NCBI GenBank assembly: GCA_916048095.2
Contig: OU696576.1
Coordinates: 2,087,501-2,151,500 of the forward strand
DNA from: Sacculina carcini
Lineage: Eukaryota; Arthropoda; Thecostraca; Sacculinidae
Direction: 5' to 3'
DNA length: 64,000 bases
The notes below the pieces were generated by a model, which ran no database searches, was not told the origin of the DNA, and was given only the letters and a program-made list of their open reading frames with translations. The translations under genes were made by a program, and so were the position numbers. Positions 21,913 to 31,989 of this stretch are shown one piece after another (within the stretch, counting starts at the first letter, position 1; each line of letters opens with the position of its first letter).

Positions 21913-24044
21913 TGTAACGTCCTCCGAGCTCCAGGATGTCCCATCAGATGATGAACATCACGAATCACCTCTGCTGACGAGCACCCATCGTCTTCACACT
22001 CAGCAATTCCGCACCCGACGAACGACGTTTTTGAGTCACTGAAGCAGTCAGTTGATAGCTTCAGCCACCGTTGAGGCACGCGCGTCATGCCGTCCGCTCT
22101 GTTTAGTGCCGAAGCCACTAACGTAACTGAAAGATCCAGGTTGTATTCTTCCACCAACGCGGCCACAATGTCAAGTCTCCTTCTCACCAGCAGTTCTCCT
22201 GCAGCCTTCGTTCGCAGTCGTCTCTTACCTGACAAACAATCAGTGACCCATCGATGAACAGTCAAAGAATCGGTAACAATTTCGATTTTCCGCATCTTCC
22301 ACACCAAGGCCATATTCAGTCCTTTTATCAGTGCGTCTAATTCCGCCATGTTGATGTGCGTCGCACTATCAGATCTCAGCCAACTTGCATCCTCAATTAT
22401 GTTACCGTCAACGTCAAGACGAACACCCATGGCGAGCGAGCTCGCGTCAACCCACACCTTCGCCTCGTGTCCTTCCACATTCCATCTGCCACAAACTGGA
22501 TCATTATCCTTTACAACTCTCAGCACCTCCTTTAAACAAGTCTTTACGTGATCGTTCACAACTGGATCGTCCCAGCCCTTCGTGTGCGCATTCGTGAGCC
22601 GCTTGATAAAAGCTACTGCCACCCTCAGCCATCCAAACACGGGGTAGTGACCGACTAATTTCCCACAAAACGAAAACACAGATCTTCTTGTTATCATTTC
22701 GGGCATTTCACAAACCTCCCCGTCTCTCCTCCACGACAGCGCACCACCCTCTCCCCAGACTCTCATTCCCAAGAGTCGCGCACCATCCGTCACCTTCACA
22801 CTTGCCTTGCAAACGAGTCCATATCGGTTCAAGTGACTCTCAACTCGCTCCACTTTGACAACATCCTCATTCACCAAGATATCGTCGACGTAAGCCGAAG
22901 TGCCTCTCTCAACTTCGGGGTCGGCTGACAACACAAAGTGCAGCACAGCTCTCATGACTAACGGTGAGACGTTCAATCCAAAAGCCAGACGCGTTAGGCA
23001 ATATCTTTGACCCTTCACAATCACCGTTTGATATGGCCACATCTTATCAGACACCCGAATCTGCAAGTACGCTTTTTTCAAATCAAGCGTTGACACGTTC
23101 CTGCCCTGTCGTCTCCATTCACGCACTCGATCTGCGCACACATCAGCGTCTCTAGTGTGTACGTCAATGTGCTCGTTCACTTGCCTTAAATCCATCACTG
23201 GTCTCACTTTGTTTCTTTGTGGCACCGCCATCAGCGGGACAAGACCTTTTGCAGGACCATGCTTCCGCTCATCATATGGAATCAGCCACTCCTCACGTAT
23301 CCACTCTTCCAGTTCCTCCTCAAATGCAGACCGGACATCGTGCGACATAGAATACTGCCCGAACCGATTGTACAACACTCCGGGCTCTCCAGCATCTGAC
23401 CACTTCCACTCAGCCGTCCACGTGCGTTTGACAGGGTCAAACACCACAACAAAATCTTTCTCTTCAATCCGAACAATTTTTGCATGCGAGACTGGAGCAC
23501 AGTCCGTTCTGTTCGACTTGCCATCCCGTTTTTCAGCGCAGTGCTCATGAACTGCACGGCTCAAATCACCGTCACATTCATCTGGAACCTTATCTCTAGA
23601 ACCGAGACACACCCCTAGCGTAGGACGACTCACTACCTCAAGACCTTGGGCTCCGAACCGAACAACACGCGAGGAGCTGACCGTCACACCTCCCAACATT
23701 TCAACACCGTTCATCCCCATGATAAACTCGAAACCCAAAGGTCGAATGGCCACCACCAACACTTTCAACAGTCGCACCCCATTCACTCCATCAATACATA
23801 CTCTCACATTTCCAATCCCTTTGCACCTTTGCCGCTGCCCTGACATTGTCACAATTCTTGTTTCTGTGGGTCTGAATTCACTGCAGATAGACACATGAGC
23901 TACACAAATCGAACATCCAGTGTCCACCAATGCTGTCGTCCGCTCGCCGTTAACACACATTGAAACAGTAGGAAGCGCAGAATTTAGAGAGCGGGAGAAG
24001 ACGCTTGCGCAAACGGCCTCTCCCCTTGGTCGTTTCCCGAACAC
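21537..24044 (-). CDS. LTR element pol: protease, reverse transcriptase, RNase H, integrase start
   Basis: Domains in order are: aspartic protease with ALVDTGCSICVAH (about residues 35-50); RT with VRPVMDLRQVN, the first catalytic aspartate in STLDLKKAYLQI, LAFGLNVSPLVM and the box SAYVDDILVN (about residue 390); RNase H with VWVDASSLAMGV, MAELDALIKGLNMAL and IVTDSLTVHRWV; then the integrase zinc motif HHLMGHPG...CQICQ and the first core aspartate in VAIDITHW. The frame overlaps the 3' end of gag by about 60 bases in a different frame, which suggests expression by ribosomal frameshifting. After the RFAIWRPL block the true protein continues in the neighbouring frame. Confidence 0.9.
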   Translation of the reverse strand: MFGKRPRGEAVCASVFSRSLNSALPTVSMCVNGERTTALVDTGCSICVAHVSICSEFRPTETRIVTMSGQRQRCKGIGNVRVCIDGVNGVRLLKVLVVAIRPLGFEFIMGMNGVEMLGGVTVSSSRVVRFGAQGLEVVSRPTLGVCLGSRDKVPDECDGDLSRAVHEHCAEKRDGKSNRTDCAPVSHAKIVRIEEKDFVVVFDPVKRTWTAEWKWSDAGEPGVLYNRFGQYSMSHDVRSAFEEELEEWIREEWLIPYDERKHGPAKGLVPLMAVPQRNKVRPVMDLRQVNEHIDVHTRDADVCADRVREWRRQGRNVSTLDLKKAYLQIRVSDKMWPYQTVIVKGQRYCLTRLAFGLNVSPLVMRAVLHFVLSADPEVERGTSAYVDDILVNEDVVKVERVESHLNRYGLVCKASVKVTDGARLLGMRVWGEGGALSWRRDGEVCEMPEMITRRSVFSFCGKLVGHYPVFGWLRVAVAFIKRLTNAHTKGWDDPVVNDHVKTCLKEVLRVVKDNDPVCGRWNVEGHEAKVWVDASSLAMGVRLDVDGNIIEDASWLRSDSATHINMAELDALIKGLNMALVWKMRKIEIVTDSLTVHRWVTDCLSGKRRLRTKAAGELLVRRRLDIVAALVEEYNLDLSVTLVASALNRADGMTRVPQRWLKLSTDCFSDSKTSFVGCGIAECEDDGCSSAEVIRDVHHLMGHPGARRTLQCVRRTRRNVSSREVREALKRCQICQSVDPAPAKWRSGHLEVERVWQRVAIDITHWKGLSCLTMVDCGPSRFAIWRPLRMQNGVSSSNLRVFSASVDLRKSFSAITIRLSEVSSSRLLLKDGESD

Positions 24045-24790
24045 TCTCGAGAGAAATGTCCGACTTCATTGCAGCGATGACACCGCACCACACTGCCACG
24101 GGCCACAGCGCCTCTCCTCATTGTTCTTCCTCTAGAGCTCACAGCTCCATCCCGACAATATCTGGCAAAATGTCCTGTTCCGCCACAAGCAAAACAACGT
24201 AGCTGAGTATTCCTGTTGATTGGCACGGTCGCTGTTCGAGCACCAAGTCCTGATTGCACAAATGACGCCTGAGGGTCCTCCTGCAACAGAATGCGAGCAT
24301 GAGCCAGAACTTGATAAGTGTCCAGGACTTCCACGCGTGAGCCCGCCCTCAAAAGCTGACGCACATTGGAAGGCAGCCCTGCAACAAACTCGCACGTGAT
24401 CGCTGTCTCTGGTACGCCACCGAATAGCGCAGCCAAACGTCTCAAATCCGCCAGATATATGTCCAGTGACTCGCCAGAGTACAGTTTGCGGCGCGTGAAC
24501 TGTTCATAGGCGGTAAACCGGTCCGCGCCAAATGCAGCTTTCAACTCAGCCTTTAGTTTGTCGCAATTAACCCGATCGAGGGGGTTCATCTGCTGAAACA
24601 CCGCAAACGCCCCTCCTGTCACGCGTAGCGCAATGACAGTTGCGACATCGTCCACATTTTTGAGCTGACATACGAGCTCTACTTTTTCCAGCCATTCCGA
24701 AACATCTTGTTTCCCGGAGCCGTCAAACTCGGGGATGAGCTTGAGATCAAAATTTGACTGCGATCCACTCGATTGATCAGGATTACTCAT
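23984..24790 (-). CDS. LTR element gag with two zinc knuckles
   Basis: The 268-residue protein starts at ATG 24790, 30 bases from the 5' LTR. A capsid-like helical region (SEWLEKVELVCQLK, then YEQFTRRKLYSGESLDIYL) is followed by two CCHC knuckles, CFACGGTGHFARYC and CHRCNEVGHFSREC, which bind genomic RNA in packaging. It resembles in layout the decayed gag at 61.2-61.9 kb. No stop or frameshift is seen. Confidence 0.88.
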   Translation of the reverse strand: MSNPDQSSGSQSNFDLKLIPEFDGSGKQDVSEWLEKVELVCQLKNVDDVATVIALRVTGGAFAVFQQMNPLDRVNCDKLKAELKAAFGADRFTAYEQFTRRKLYSGESLDIYLADLRRLAALFGGVPETAITCEFVAGLPSNVRQLLRAGSRVEVLDTYQVLAHARILLQEDPQASFVQSGLGARTATVPINRNTQLRCFACGGTGHFARYCRDGAVSSRGRTMRRGAVARGSVVRCHRCNEVGHFSRECSGNDQGERPFAQASSPAL

Positions 24791-24819
24791 GATTGAATCA
24801 GTAAAAAGCCGAAATAGCT

Positions 24820-25183
24820 TGTAGTAGAGTCAGATGACAGCAGCACCACGTTTCACCTGTATTTTCATGCACCAGCGCTCAGCAATCAAACACCATCCTT
24901 CCACAGACAACGCACACATTCAACTCCCCCTGCACCGGCTTCTCATGACCATCGCACACAAGCACACATCAACATACATGTAAATGCACACACACACGCA
25001 CACACACACACACACACACACACCACTACCTGCCACAACGCTCAAATGCAAGTCGAGCCGAGTCAGCAAGCTGACGCTGCAAACATGCACACACTCGCAC
25101 ACAGACATACATATGCACGCGAATACGACACTCACTCACACCGCTCTGGCTAGATATGCAGCACTCTAATATACTAACGCACA
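24820..25183 (-). repeat. 5' LTR
   Basis: A 364-bp direct repeat of 20443-20836 with a shorter CA tract (24993-25023). It is flanked outside by the target duplication agatg (25184-25188). The sequence just inside (24800-24819) is not an obvious TGG-type primer binding site. Confidence 0.93.
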
Positions 25184-25188
25184 AGATG

Positions 25189-26452
25189 TAAGGAGAGAGT
25201 TGCAATGAAATAGCGGATTCAAGGAGTTTGGAGGGAAGACTGAGGAGAGATATAGGACGGTAATTGGTGAGAGCAGCGGGATCAAGAGTAGGTTTTTTAA
25301 TAATGGATCGAAAAATAGCATGTTTGTCTGGCAAGAAAACACCATGCAGAAAAGACGAGTTGATAAGGTGGAGAAGGTAAGGCACAAGAGAAGGAAGAGA
25401 CACAGAAATAGCTCGAAAATTAATTGAGTCCGAGGGAGAGTGGGACATCTTGATTGGAGACAAAAGGTGGAGAATGTCAGGAAGAGAGACAAAAGAAAAT
25501 GAAGGAAAATTTTCGGAAGTGCGAGTATGACAGAGGGAGGATCGGAAAGGAGGGATATTCTTTAGAACAGAATCAATTTTCGCAGAGAAAAAAGACGCAA
25601 ACTGAGAGGCTGTAAGATCACACGAGGTAGAAGGAGATCGGAGACCGCAGAGAGAATTGAGAGAGGACCAAAGAGATTTAGAAGAACGGGAAAGGGAAGC
25701 AAGTTTGGATTTGTAAAAATCTTGTTTGGCAATATGTAATGCAGAAACATAAGACGACCGGGCAGAGCAAAGTAGTTCCCAATCCTTTGAAGATCGAGTT
25801 CTACTCCAGACAGTTTCGGCACGCCGCTGAGTATGTTTAAGGGAATGAAGATGAGAGGAGAACCAAGGGGGAGAAGAAGTGAGAGGTTTAGACCGAGTGA
25901 CCAAAGGAAACATAAAATCATATATACCTGAGAGAACATCTGAAATGGCGGGAAAAATATCGCGGAGAGGGAGCCAGTAGAAGCGATCGAGAGGAAGTAA
26001 GGAAGATAAAAGTGAAGTAAATTTAGCAGGATCAAACTGTTTGTAATTGCGATATGAGAATGGTGGAGGACAAGCAGCACGGTAGAAAGGAAGTGAAGAA
26101 ATCAAGAGGCAATGGTCATAAATATTTGGATCAGAAGGCAATGTGAAAACATCAGGAGGAGGACGGTCTGAGGAGATAGCGGGAGCGGGAGAGAGAAATA
26201 GGTCAAGAGAGTGACCAGATATGTGAGTAGGAGAAGAAATCAAAATTGATAGACCGAGTGCCTGAAGAAGAGGAATGAAGTTCTGACAGTAAGGATTATT
26301 GGATGGGGAGTCAACTCAGGAATTGAAATCCCCTAAGACGATGAAGTCGCTGGAGAAACGCGAGGAGACAGCATCGATGAGGTAAGGAAATTCGTTAAGG
26401 AAAAGAGGAGATGAGCCAGGGTGATTATGACGGTAGACTATCAACAAACAAA
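25189..26452 (-). pseudogene. Family A LINE endonuclease C-terminus and RT N-terminus
   Basis: The upstream part (26452-26316) reads VYRHNHPGSSP and FIVLGDFNS, the GDFN motif of an apurinic-type endonuclease. The frame 26243-25184 continues with the endonuclease end (DHCLLISSLPF), a linker and the RT start (IKKPTLDPAALTNYRPISLL). It ends at the LTR junction at 25188. The last residues of the apparent open frame beyond that point are LTR sequence read through. 5' truncated and disrupted. Confidence 0.85.
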
Positions 26453-27038
26453 AAAATAGAGAAAGAAGGAACAGCAAGGGAGAGTGCAAGGAATTCAAAT
26501 GAGGAGCAATCCGAAAGATAAGGAAGAGAAAGATAGGGAACACTCGGAAGATTTGAATAGAATAAAAAAGGAGCAAACAGGGTGGAAAAACTCTTATGAG
26601 GAAAAAGTAGAAGACTTTAAAAAGATAATGCAAGAACAGTAAGAAACGAAAAAGGCAGAAATGGAAAGAACCTGTGCTCAGGTTCTTAATGAAAAGACAA
26701 ATTTGGTGAAAGATATTGTGGAAAGAGACAGAAATGTCGTTGTATTCGGCATTGAAGAAGAGATTGTGGCACCCAAAGCTGAAAGATAAGAAAAGGAAAA
26801 GAATAAAGTGAAGCAGCTACTCACTGTAGTAGATGAGCAGGAAAGGGAAGTGGAAAACGATATAGAGGATGTACACAGAATCGGTAGATTTCAAGCAGGA
26901 AAATCTAGACCTATTAGAATAAAGTACAGATCGAAAACTGTAGCTGATGAAGTGTTGATAAATACATGGAGACTGAGAGACAAGACGGAATACCAAAATG
27001 TGTGGATCAAGCCTGATTTAAACTGGAATGAGAGGTAA
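26453..27038 (+). pseudogene. LINE C ORF1, C-terminal RRM-like part
   Basis: The frame resumes after the nested insertion with a lysine/glutamate-rich coiled-coil remainder. It enters the RRM-like core with the typical RDRNVVVFGIEEE motif at about 26731 and ends in the conserved block VHRIGRFQAGKSRPI, then LRDKTEYQNVWIKPDLNWNE. This matches the ORF1 fold of CR1-like LINEs (RNA binding). Three in-frame stops (near 26501, 26640 and 26789) break it. Confidence 0.75.
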
Positions 27039-27062
27039 GTGCTGAAATAAAAAGTAAAAGAG

Positions 27063-28028
27063 ATGAGAGAAAAAAAACGATCAAAGAACGGAGGAAGAAA
27101 AACAGAAATTCCAGTGGAAAATAATGGAAGGAAGAGTAAAAAAATGATACCACAAGTGATTCGAGCCTCAGAAACAGTTGAGGTAAGGGAGAACAAAGAA
27201 ATTGGTTGTAAAAATACAGTGCTAATGTACACAAATATTGATGGTTTGTTGTCATGTACGAATGAATTAGATGACTATTTGATGAAAGAATCGCCAAGCC
27301 TAATTGCAATCACTGAAACAAAACTGGTTAAGAGTGTGGATATACATGGATTGATTGACGAGAGGTACAATATATTCAGGAGGGATAGAGGGATTAAATT
27401 GGGGGGAGGTGTATTAGTGCTAACTCGTGAGGATATCAAAGTCTGTTTAATACGTACCAGCGTAAAGGCCGAGATAATTACTGTGAGATTTATTATAGAT
27501 AATCATGTGAACTATCTGTCAGTAGTGTATGTCCCGCCCAAAAGCGGTGCGTGGAGATCGGAAGAATACGATGAAATGCTACGTTACACTCTCGAAGAGC
27601 TTAGTTTAATACTACAGCAGTTCAAAAATATAATAGTTGTTGGTGACTTCAACTGTAAGGAAGTAGATTGGAAGAATTGGATTGTAAACGGAACGTCAGA
27701 CTCATGGGGGTCTAAACTTATGAACTTAATAACTTATGAACTGAATAACTTCATGAGTCAGTGGGTGGACAAGAACACAAAATATCGTGGAAATGACGAG
27801 CCGTCAATGTTGAATCTGGTTTTCACCAGACAGGTGGATCTTGTCAATGATTTAGTCTATAAGAGCCCAATTGGCAAAAGTGACCATGCTGTTATCGAAG
27901 CAAGTTTAAGCTACAAGGACCAAAACTTTGCTGAATTTGACTACAGAGGTGTCAAGTGGGATTATGAAAAGGCAAATATGAATCAATTGAAAAATACTTT
28001 CAGAATGTTGATTGGGCCCCTCTTCTAA
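27063..28028 (+). pseudogene. LINE C ORF2 endonuclease domain
   Basis: This is an APE-type endonuclease of a non-LTR element, which nicks target DNA to prime reverse transcription. Motifs in order are YTNIDGL (Asn), LIAITETKL (catalytic Glu), GGGVLVLTRED, VVYVPPKSG, VVGDFNCKEVDW (Asp/Asn) and the terminal GKSDHAVIEASL (Asp-His). All catalytic signatures remain. The first 40 residues are basic linker and the natural ORF2 start is uncertain. RT follows in broken frames. Confidence 0.88.
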
Positions 28029-30041
28029 ATGATTCGTGTGTACAAAAAAATATGATTTTCTTATAGAAATGTATAACGGTGCCATCATGAAACATGTTCT
28101 AACACTAAAAGTTCGTACGAGGAAGAAAAATGCGTGGTATAATAGAAGGTGTGAAGAAGCACGAAATAGAAAAGAAAAGGCGTGGAACAGGTTACGAAAG
28201 CGTAACACCGCTTGTCATTGGTAGCAATTTAAACAAGCGAGAAATGAATACTTGAACATACGAAGAGAGGAGACAAAAAATATGAAAAGAACATCGTTGA
28301 CAGGTGTAAGGACGATCCAAAAATGTTCTACGGCTATGTCAACCGTAAGATGAAAAATTATGCTGGTATAGAGGAGATTCATTTTGATGGTGAGATATAC
28401 ACTGAGCCCGAGCAGATGTGTGAAGTGCTAAATAAGAGTTTTCAGACGGTCTTCACAGATGAGAAAATGTTTCATGGCATTGCGAGCGCAGAACCATGCA
28501 AGCCAATGGATCAAATCTCTGTCAACCGAAAAGAAATATTGAATAGACTTTAGTTATTAAAGACAAGAAAATCAGTTGGTTCGGATAATGTGTCGGGATT
28601 TATCCTTAAATAATGTAGAAATGAACTGATTGAGCCACTGTTTGATATTATACGGACTAGCTTGAAAACAGGTGAACTGCCACTGCAATGGAAACAGTAA
28701 AAAATTGTGCCGATTTACAAGAAAGGAACAAAGAATGATCCGTCCAATTACAGACCAGTTTCTATGACAAGCATTTTGTGCAACTTATGTTAGGGCATTA
28801 TAAAGGACCGATGGGTGCGCCACCTGGAAGAGGAGGAACTATTGTCAGATTCTCAACACGGATTCAGAGCTGGCAGATCATGTGTTTCGAGTTTGTTGTG
28901 CTTTTACAGCAAGATTATTGATGCAATTCAAGAGCGAGACCAGTGGGCAGATTGTGTTTATCTCGATATGCGTAAAGCGTTCGATAAGGTGCCACATGTG
29001 AGACTCTTATGGAAACTTGAAAATTATGGTGGAATAGAAGGATAATTATTGGACTGGATGACACATTTTCTCGTAGGAAGAAAGATGAGCACTACAGTGA
29101 GAGGAGCGACGTCATCATGGAGAGATGTGAGTAGCGGTGTGCCTCAGGGATCGGTTTTGGGAACCATAATGTTTCTGGTGTATATAAATGACATGGTGAC
29201 AGACATCGAAAGCAACATACATCTCTTTGCTGACGATGCCAAAATAATGAGAACCATATCAAGTGCTACAGACTGTGAAATACTACAAGGCGATCTGAAG
29301 AAGTTGCATCGATGGAGTTGCGAATGGCTGATGAGTTTCAATGACTTAAAATGTCATGTAATGAAATTTGGAACTAGTCAAAAAAGACCATTGTTTGAGT
29401 ATAAGCTGGGAGACTTGAAAGTGAATGAAACTGATCAAGAGAAAGATTTGGGAGTTATAATACAAAATGATTTGTCTCCAGATGCTCATGTGAATGATAT
29501 ATACCGGAAAACATATGCAGCTATAACACGCATGAGATTCGTCTTCAGTCACATCGACCAAAATATGATGAGAAATATATTAGTGACAATAATCAGACCA
29601 AGAATTGAGTATGCTGCTGTTGTATGGCGCCCTCACGAAGTGCGACATATAAGAAAAATTGAAAAATTACAAAGATTGGCGACCAAACTAGTACCTGAGA
29701 TTCGTGCGCTACCCTATGAGGAAAGGTTGGATGAGATGAATCTACCAACGCTGGAGAGACGGAGAGAGAGAGGAGACCTAATTAACATCTACAGATTCAT
29801 GACAGGAATACTGGATTCGAAAGAAATTGGACTAGTGCAGCAAAACCAACGAGGACGAGGCCATAACAAAAAATTGAGAAAAAAGAGATGTAGAAAAGAC
29901 ATAAAGAAATATAGCTTTCCGTTCCGCTGTTTGAATGAATGGAACAGCTTACACAAGACGATTGTAGAAGTCAATAGTTTATCGCTGTTTAAAGAAAAAC
30001 TAGACAAATATTGGAAGAAAGACAGGACAGTCCGAGCATAG
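28029..30041 (+). pseudogene. LINE C ORF2 reverse transcriptase
   Basis: Frames 28036-28224, 28323-28553, 28815-29045 and 29049-30041 are pieces of one RT separated by stops and small frameshifts. Visible motifs are NYRPVSMTS near 28749, SQHGFRAGRS near 28854, the first catalytic aspartate in VYLDMRKAFDKVPH near 28965, SGVPQGSVLG near 29136 and the box FADDAKIM near 29228. The C-terminal domain has ARIEYAAVVW-like and FPFRCLNEWNSLH motifs of CR1-like elements. Catalytic aspartates are retained; at least three stops disable it. Confidence 0.88.
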
Positions 30042-30071
30042 CTCATATCCTTTAACCCAACTAGGTGAGTA

Positions 30072-30957
30072 CAGGAATATACACCGATTAAATTTCACTG
30101 AAGCCCAATCACAATTAAGAATGCATCATATTAGCTCCAAGCATGGATGGTGTGGTTTTATTGCGTACAGTTTGATTAATGCTACACTATACTGAATAGA
30201 AAGGCTTTATTGTCCTCAATATTTACAAATGAATTGTTCCGGACGACGCGCGGATAAAATGCTACTGGGAACAAAGTAAACTACTGAATTTTACTGTGTA
30301 ATTTAATTGGTTTAATTTCAAGCTGCCTACGCTCAAGTTACATAAGGATATGGGTTGTAATATCATGCGATGCCAGCTATATGCATATGCTGTTTTAGCG
30401 GAAGCGTTAATCTGGAATTATAGAGATGACAGAAACTTCCACTGTTTTGACAGTGTTACAATTCTGAATTACTACACACAAAGGACGGGTGTGAATTTGA
30501 GCAGTGTTGAGGGAAAAAACTTCGTCAATAATTTAAACAAGAATTTACAAATATATATTTTTTTATTGGATGAGATTTTTGCTTTTTGATTCATTATATT
30601 TTATTAATCGTTCTGCACGACGGGCGGGTTTAAATACGTGGCTATGCGAGGGAAAATATTTTGCCACATCCAAAATAAAAACATTTATATTTAGACTTTT
30701 CTATTGGTTAAGACTTTTTATGGATTTGCTTTTTTAATTTATTAATTTGCATTAGTTTAATTTTATGAATTCAATATTTATTTTACTTTTTGTTCTAATT
30801 GTTCCGCTAAACGGGAAGGTTCCAATACTAGATCATGTTAATATAAAAATACATTTTGGAAACATTACGATACAATTTTTAGACAATTTTCATTGCTTCG
30901 TGTCTGAATTTTTAATTACTCCGCACGACGGGCAGGTTTAAATATGAAGCGGGTTGA
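30072..30957 (+). repeat. Right part of Helitron-like repeat E5
   Basis: It continues the repeat broken at 18290 with no lost bases. It includes the phrases gcatcatattagctcc and ggctttattgtcctc and four hairpin-type motifs. A ctag after a decayed hairpin near 30829-30832 may be an internal old terminus. No gene is seen. Confidence 0.55.
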
Positions 30958-31297
30958 GGTTAAAGGTTAAAGGTTAAATGCCTAAGTGGCAGCTGCTACA
31001 CGGGAAGAAGCCGAAGCTTATGAACACACAGGCGTGCCCCGTGCAGCTCGCTGCCACCGCAGAACCGACCCTCTCCACGCTATGGCGCCACAAGGACGTA
31101 AGACGTATTAGAGAGGGCCACCTCCCCAGAATGCATGGCACAACTCATGACTGACATCTGGTACCATCATTTACTGCTGGGTTGACAGGGGCTGTGGGAT
31201 TGTAGAATTCGCCCAATGAAATTCTGCTCCGCCGGGTTTCGAACCACGGACCTCCCGCTTGTGAGGCGGGTGTGATAACAACTGCACCACGGAGTCC
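30958..31297 (-). mobile_element. tRNA-Val-derived SINE
   Basis: On the minus strand the head (31297-31226) folds as a tRNA: GGACTCC acceptor strand, A box TGGTGCAGTTG, an anticodon stem CCCGC/GCGGG with loop CTCACAA (anticodon CAC, valine), and B box GGTTCGAAACC. A non-tRNA body of about 240 bp follows, ending in a TTAACCT repeat tail (30958-30980). SINEs are RNA polymerase III transcripts mobilised by a LINE. It is inserted inside the Helitron-like repeat. The head is too diverged at the acceptor stem to be called a functional tRNA gene. Confidence 0.85.
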
Positions 31298-31482
31298 ATG
31301 GAGTCCACCACGGAGTCCACAGGGATTATATTTTGTCCGAATTAAAATAAAAAACATCCATATTTGGACTTTGCTTTTACTTAACATATTTACAGGTTAA
31401 TTTGTTTGTTTTTTAATTTGTATTCATTTTCTTTTATGGATTGAATATGAATATATTTTACTAATTGTTCCGCACGACGGGC

Positions 31483-31487
<5 letters not shown>

Positions 31488-31553
<66 letters not shown>
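31488..31553. repeat. (TA)n microsatellite
   Basis: A pure TA run lies between the end of one Helitron-like repeat and the start of the next. Confidence 0.95.
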
Positions 31554-31558
<5 letters not shown>

Positions 31559-31947
31559 AATCTTCTGTGTGTATGTATGCTTGAATACGAGGTGACATAA
31601 TTGCGCGGGCTCAATGGTATAGATCAAGGGCTTTAAACGTAAACCAAGCGATGGATCATTTTTATGAAATAAAAATGATCCCGCGGGTAGCAACTATAGA
31701 CAATAAAACATTGAAGTTTACCGTGTAGAAAGAATTCATATACAAAACTAACGGAGTTGACTTTAAGATCCAGAACAAATCGTGTTCGAGTTCTGAATTA
31801 TTCAGCACGACGGTTGGTTTAAATATGAGGCGGGATGAGGGGAAATTTTTGGTCAAAATTAAACTAAAAGTCATTAAATTTAGACTTTTCAATTGATATC
31901 CTTAGTTTAATGAATTGTTCCGCACGACGCGAGGGTTTAAATGCTAG
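31554..31947 (+). repeat. Short complete Helitron-like unit E6
   Basis: This 394-bp unit starts after the TA tract with aataaatcttctgtgtgtat and ends with a decayed hairpin (ccgcacgacgcgagg) nine to ten bases before CTAG at 31944-31947, followed by non-TA sequence. The same short unit appears inverted at about 2797-3200, 6094-6535 and 6545-7003. It is useful as a boundary reference because its right flank is unrelated DNA. Confidence 0.6.
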
Positions 31948-31989
31948 ATGAGAACTTAAATTGAATAATATATAATTAAATATATTAGG

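Larger units (their letters stand above)
20443..25183 (-). mobile_element. LTR retrotransposon (Ty3/Gypsy-like), nearly intact
   Basis: Two direct repeats bound the element: 24820-25183 (5' LTR) and 20443-20836 (3' LTR). Both run TGT...ACA. The perfect 5-bp target duplication agatg lies at 20438-20442 and 25184-25188. A polypurine tract (AGGGGAGAG on the minus strand) directly precedes the 3' LTR. Inside are gag with two zinc knuckles, then protease, RT, RNase H and integrase in that order. LTRs differ mainly in CA-repeat length, so insertion looks recent. The integrase reading needs one frame change. It has inserted into the family A LINE in the same orientation. Confidence 0.93.
18864..26452 (-). 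mobile_element. Nested family A LINE (minus), 5' truncated, itself split by an LTR element
   Basis: On the minus strand this copy begins within the endonuclease at VYRHNHPGSSP (5' truncated at about 26452). It continues to the RT N-terminus and breaks at 25188/20443, where the LTR element sits. It resumes with RT and the C-terminal PRLYNSLPSHI region and ends in a 3' UTR whose last part (tatagcgc, gcgcgaaa) and TTG-type tail (18864-18880 on the plus strand as acaacaacgacaacaac) match family A at 1770-1831. It sits inside ORF1 of LINE C. Long frames within it contain stops and frameshifts. Confidence 0.85.
18291..30071 (+). mobile_element. CR1-like LINE C, split by a nested LINE and LTR element
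   Basis: The LINE has a 5' UTR from about 18291, an ORF1 start at 18591 and an interruption at 18864. It resumes at about 26453 and runs through the end of ORF1, endonuclease and RT to the stop at 30041 and a short 3' end (cccaactaggtgagta). The flanking Helitron-like repeat is continuous across the outer breakpoints (gcgattaca before, caggaatata after). There is no clear target duplication, which is common in CR1-type insertions. Net length without the nested elements is about 4.2 kb, near full length. ORF2 has several stops, so it is inactive. Confidence 0.85.
14641..31487 (+). repeat. Helitron-like repeat E5, host of the nested insertions
   Basis: The left end reads aaagagatcctctgtctgtg after a TA tract. 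The right end is a hairpin motif at about 31470 followed by a TA tract, with the CTAG lost. Between them lie pieces of one ordinary repeat: 14641-15523, 18060-18290, 30072-30957 and 31298-31487. These join at clean breakpoints, for example ttttcTA|CAATACGG across the Tc1/mariner element and gcgattaca|caggaatata across the LINE. Hairpin motifs in the right piece lie near 30239, 30614, 30809 and 30921. About 2.5-3 kb of original repeat has therefore been expanded to 16.8 kb. Confidence 0.6.

Noticed and set aside
25026..25183. C-terminal part of the 405-residue LINE frame
   Set aside because: These codons are LTR sequence read through after the insertion point at 25188.
31226..31297. Functional tRNA-Val gene
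   Set aside because: It has A/B boxes and anticodon stem, but the acceptor stem does not close well and the sequence runs into a SINE body and heptamer tail.
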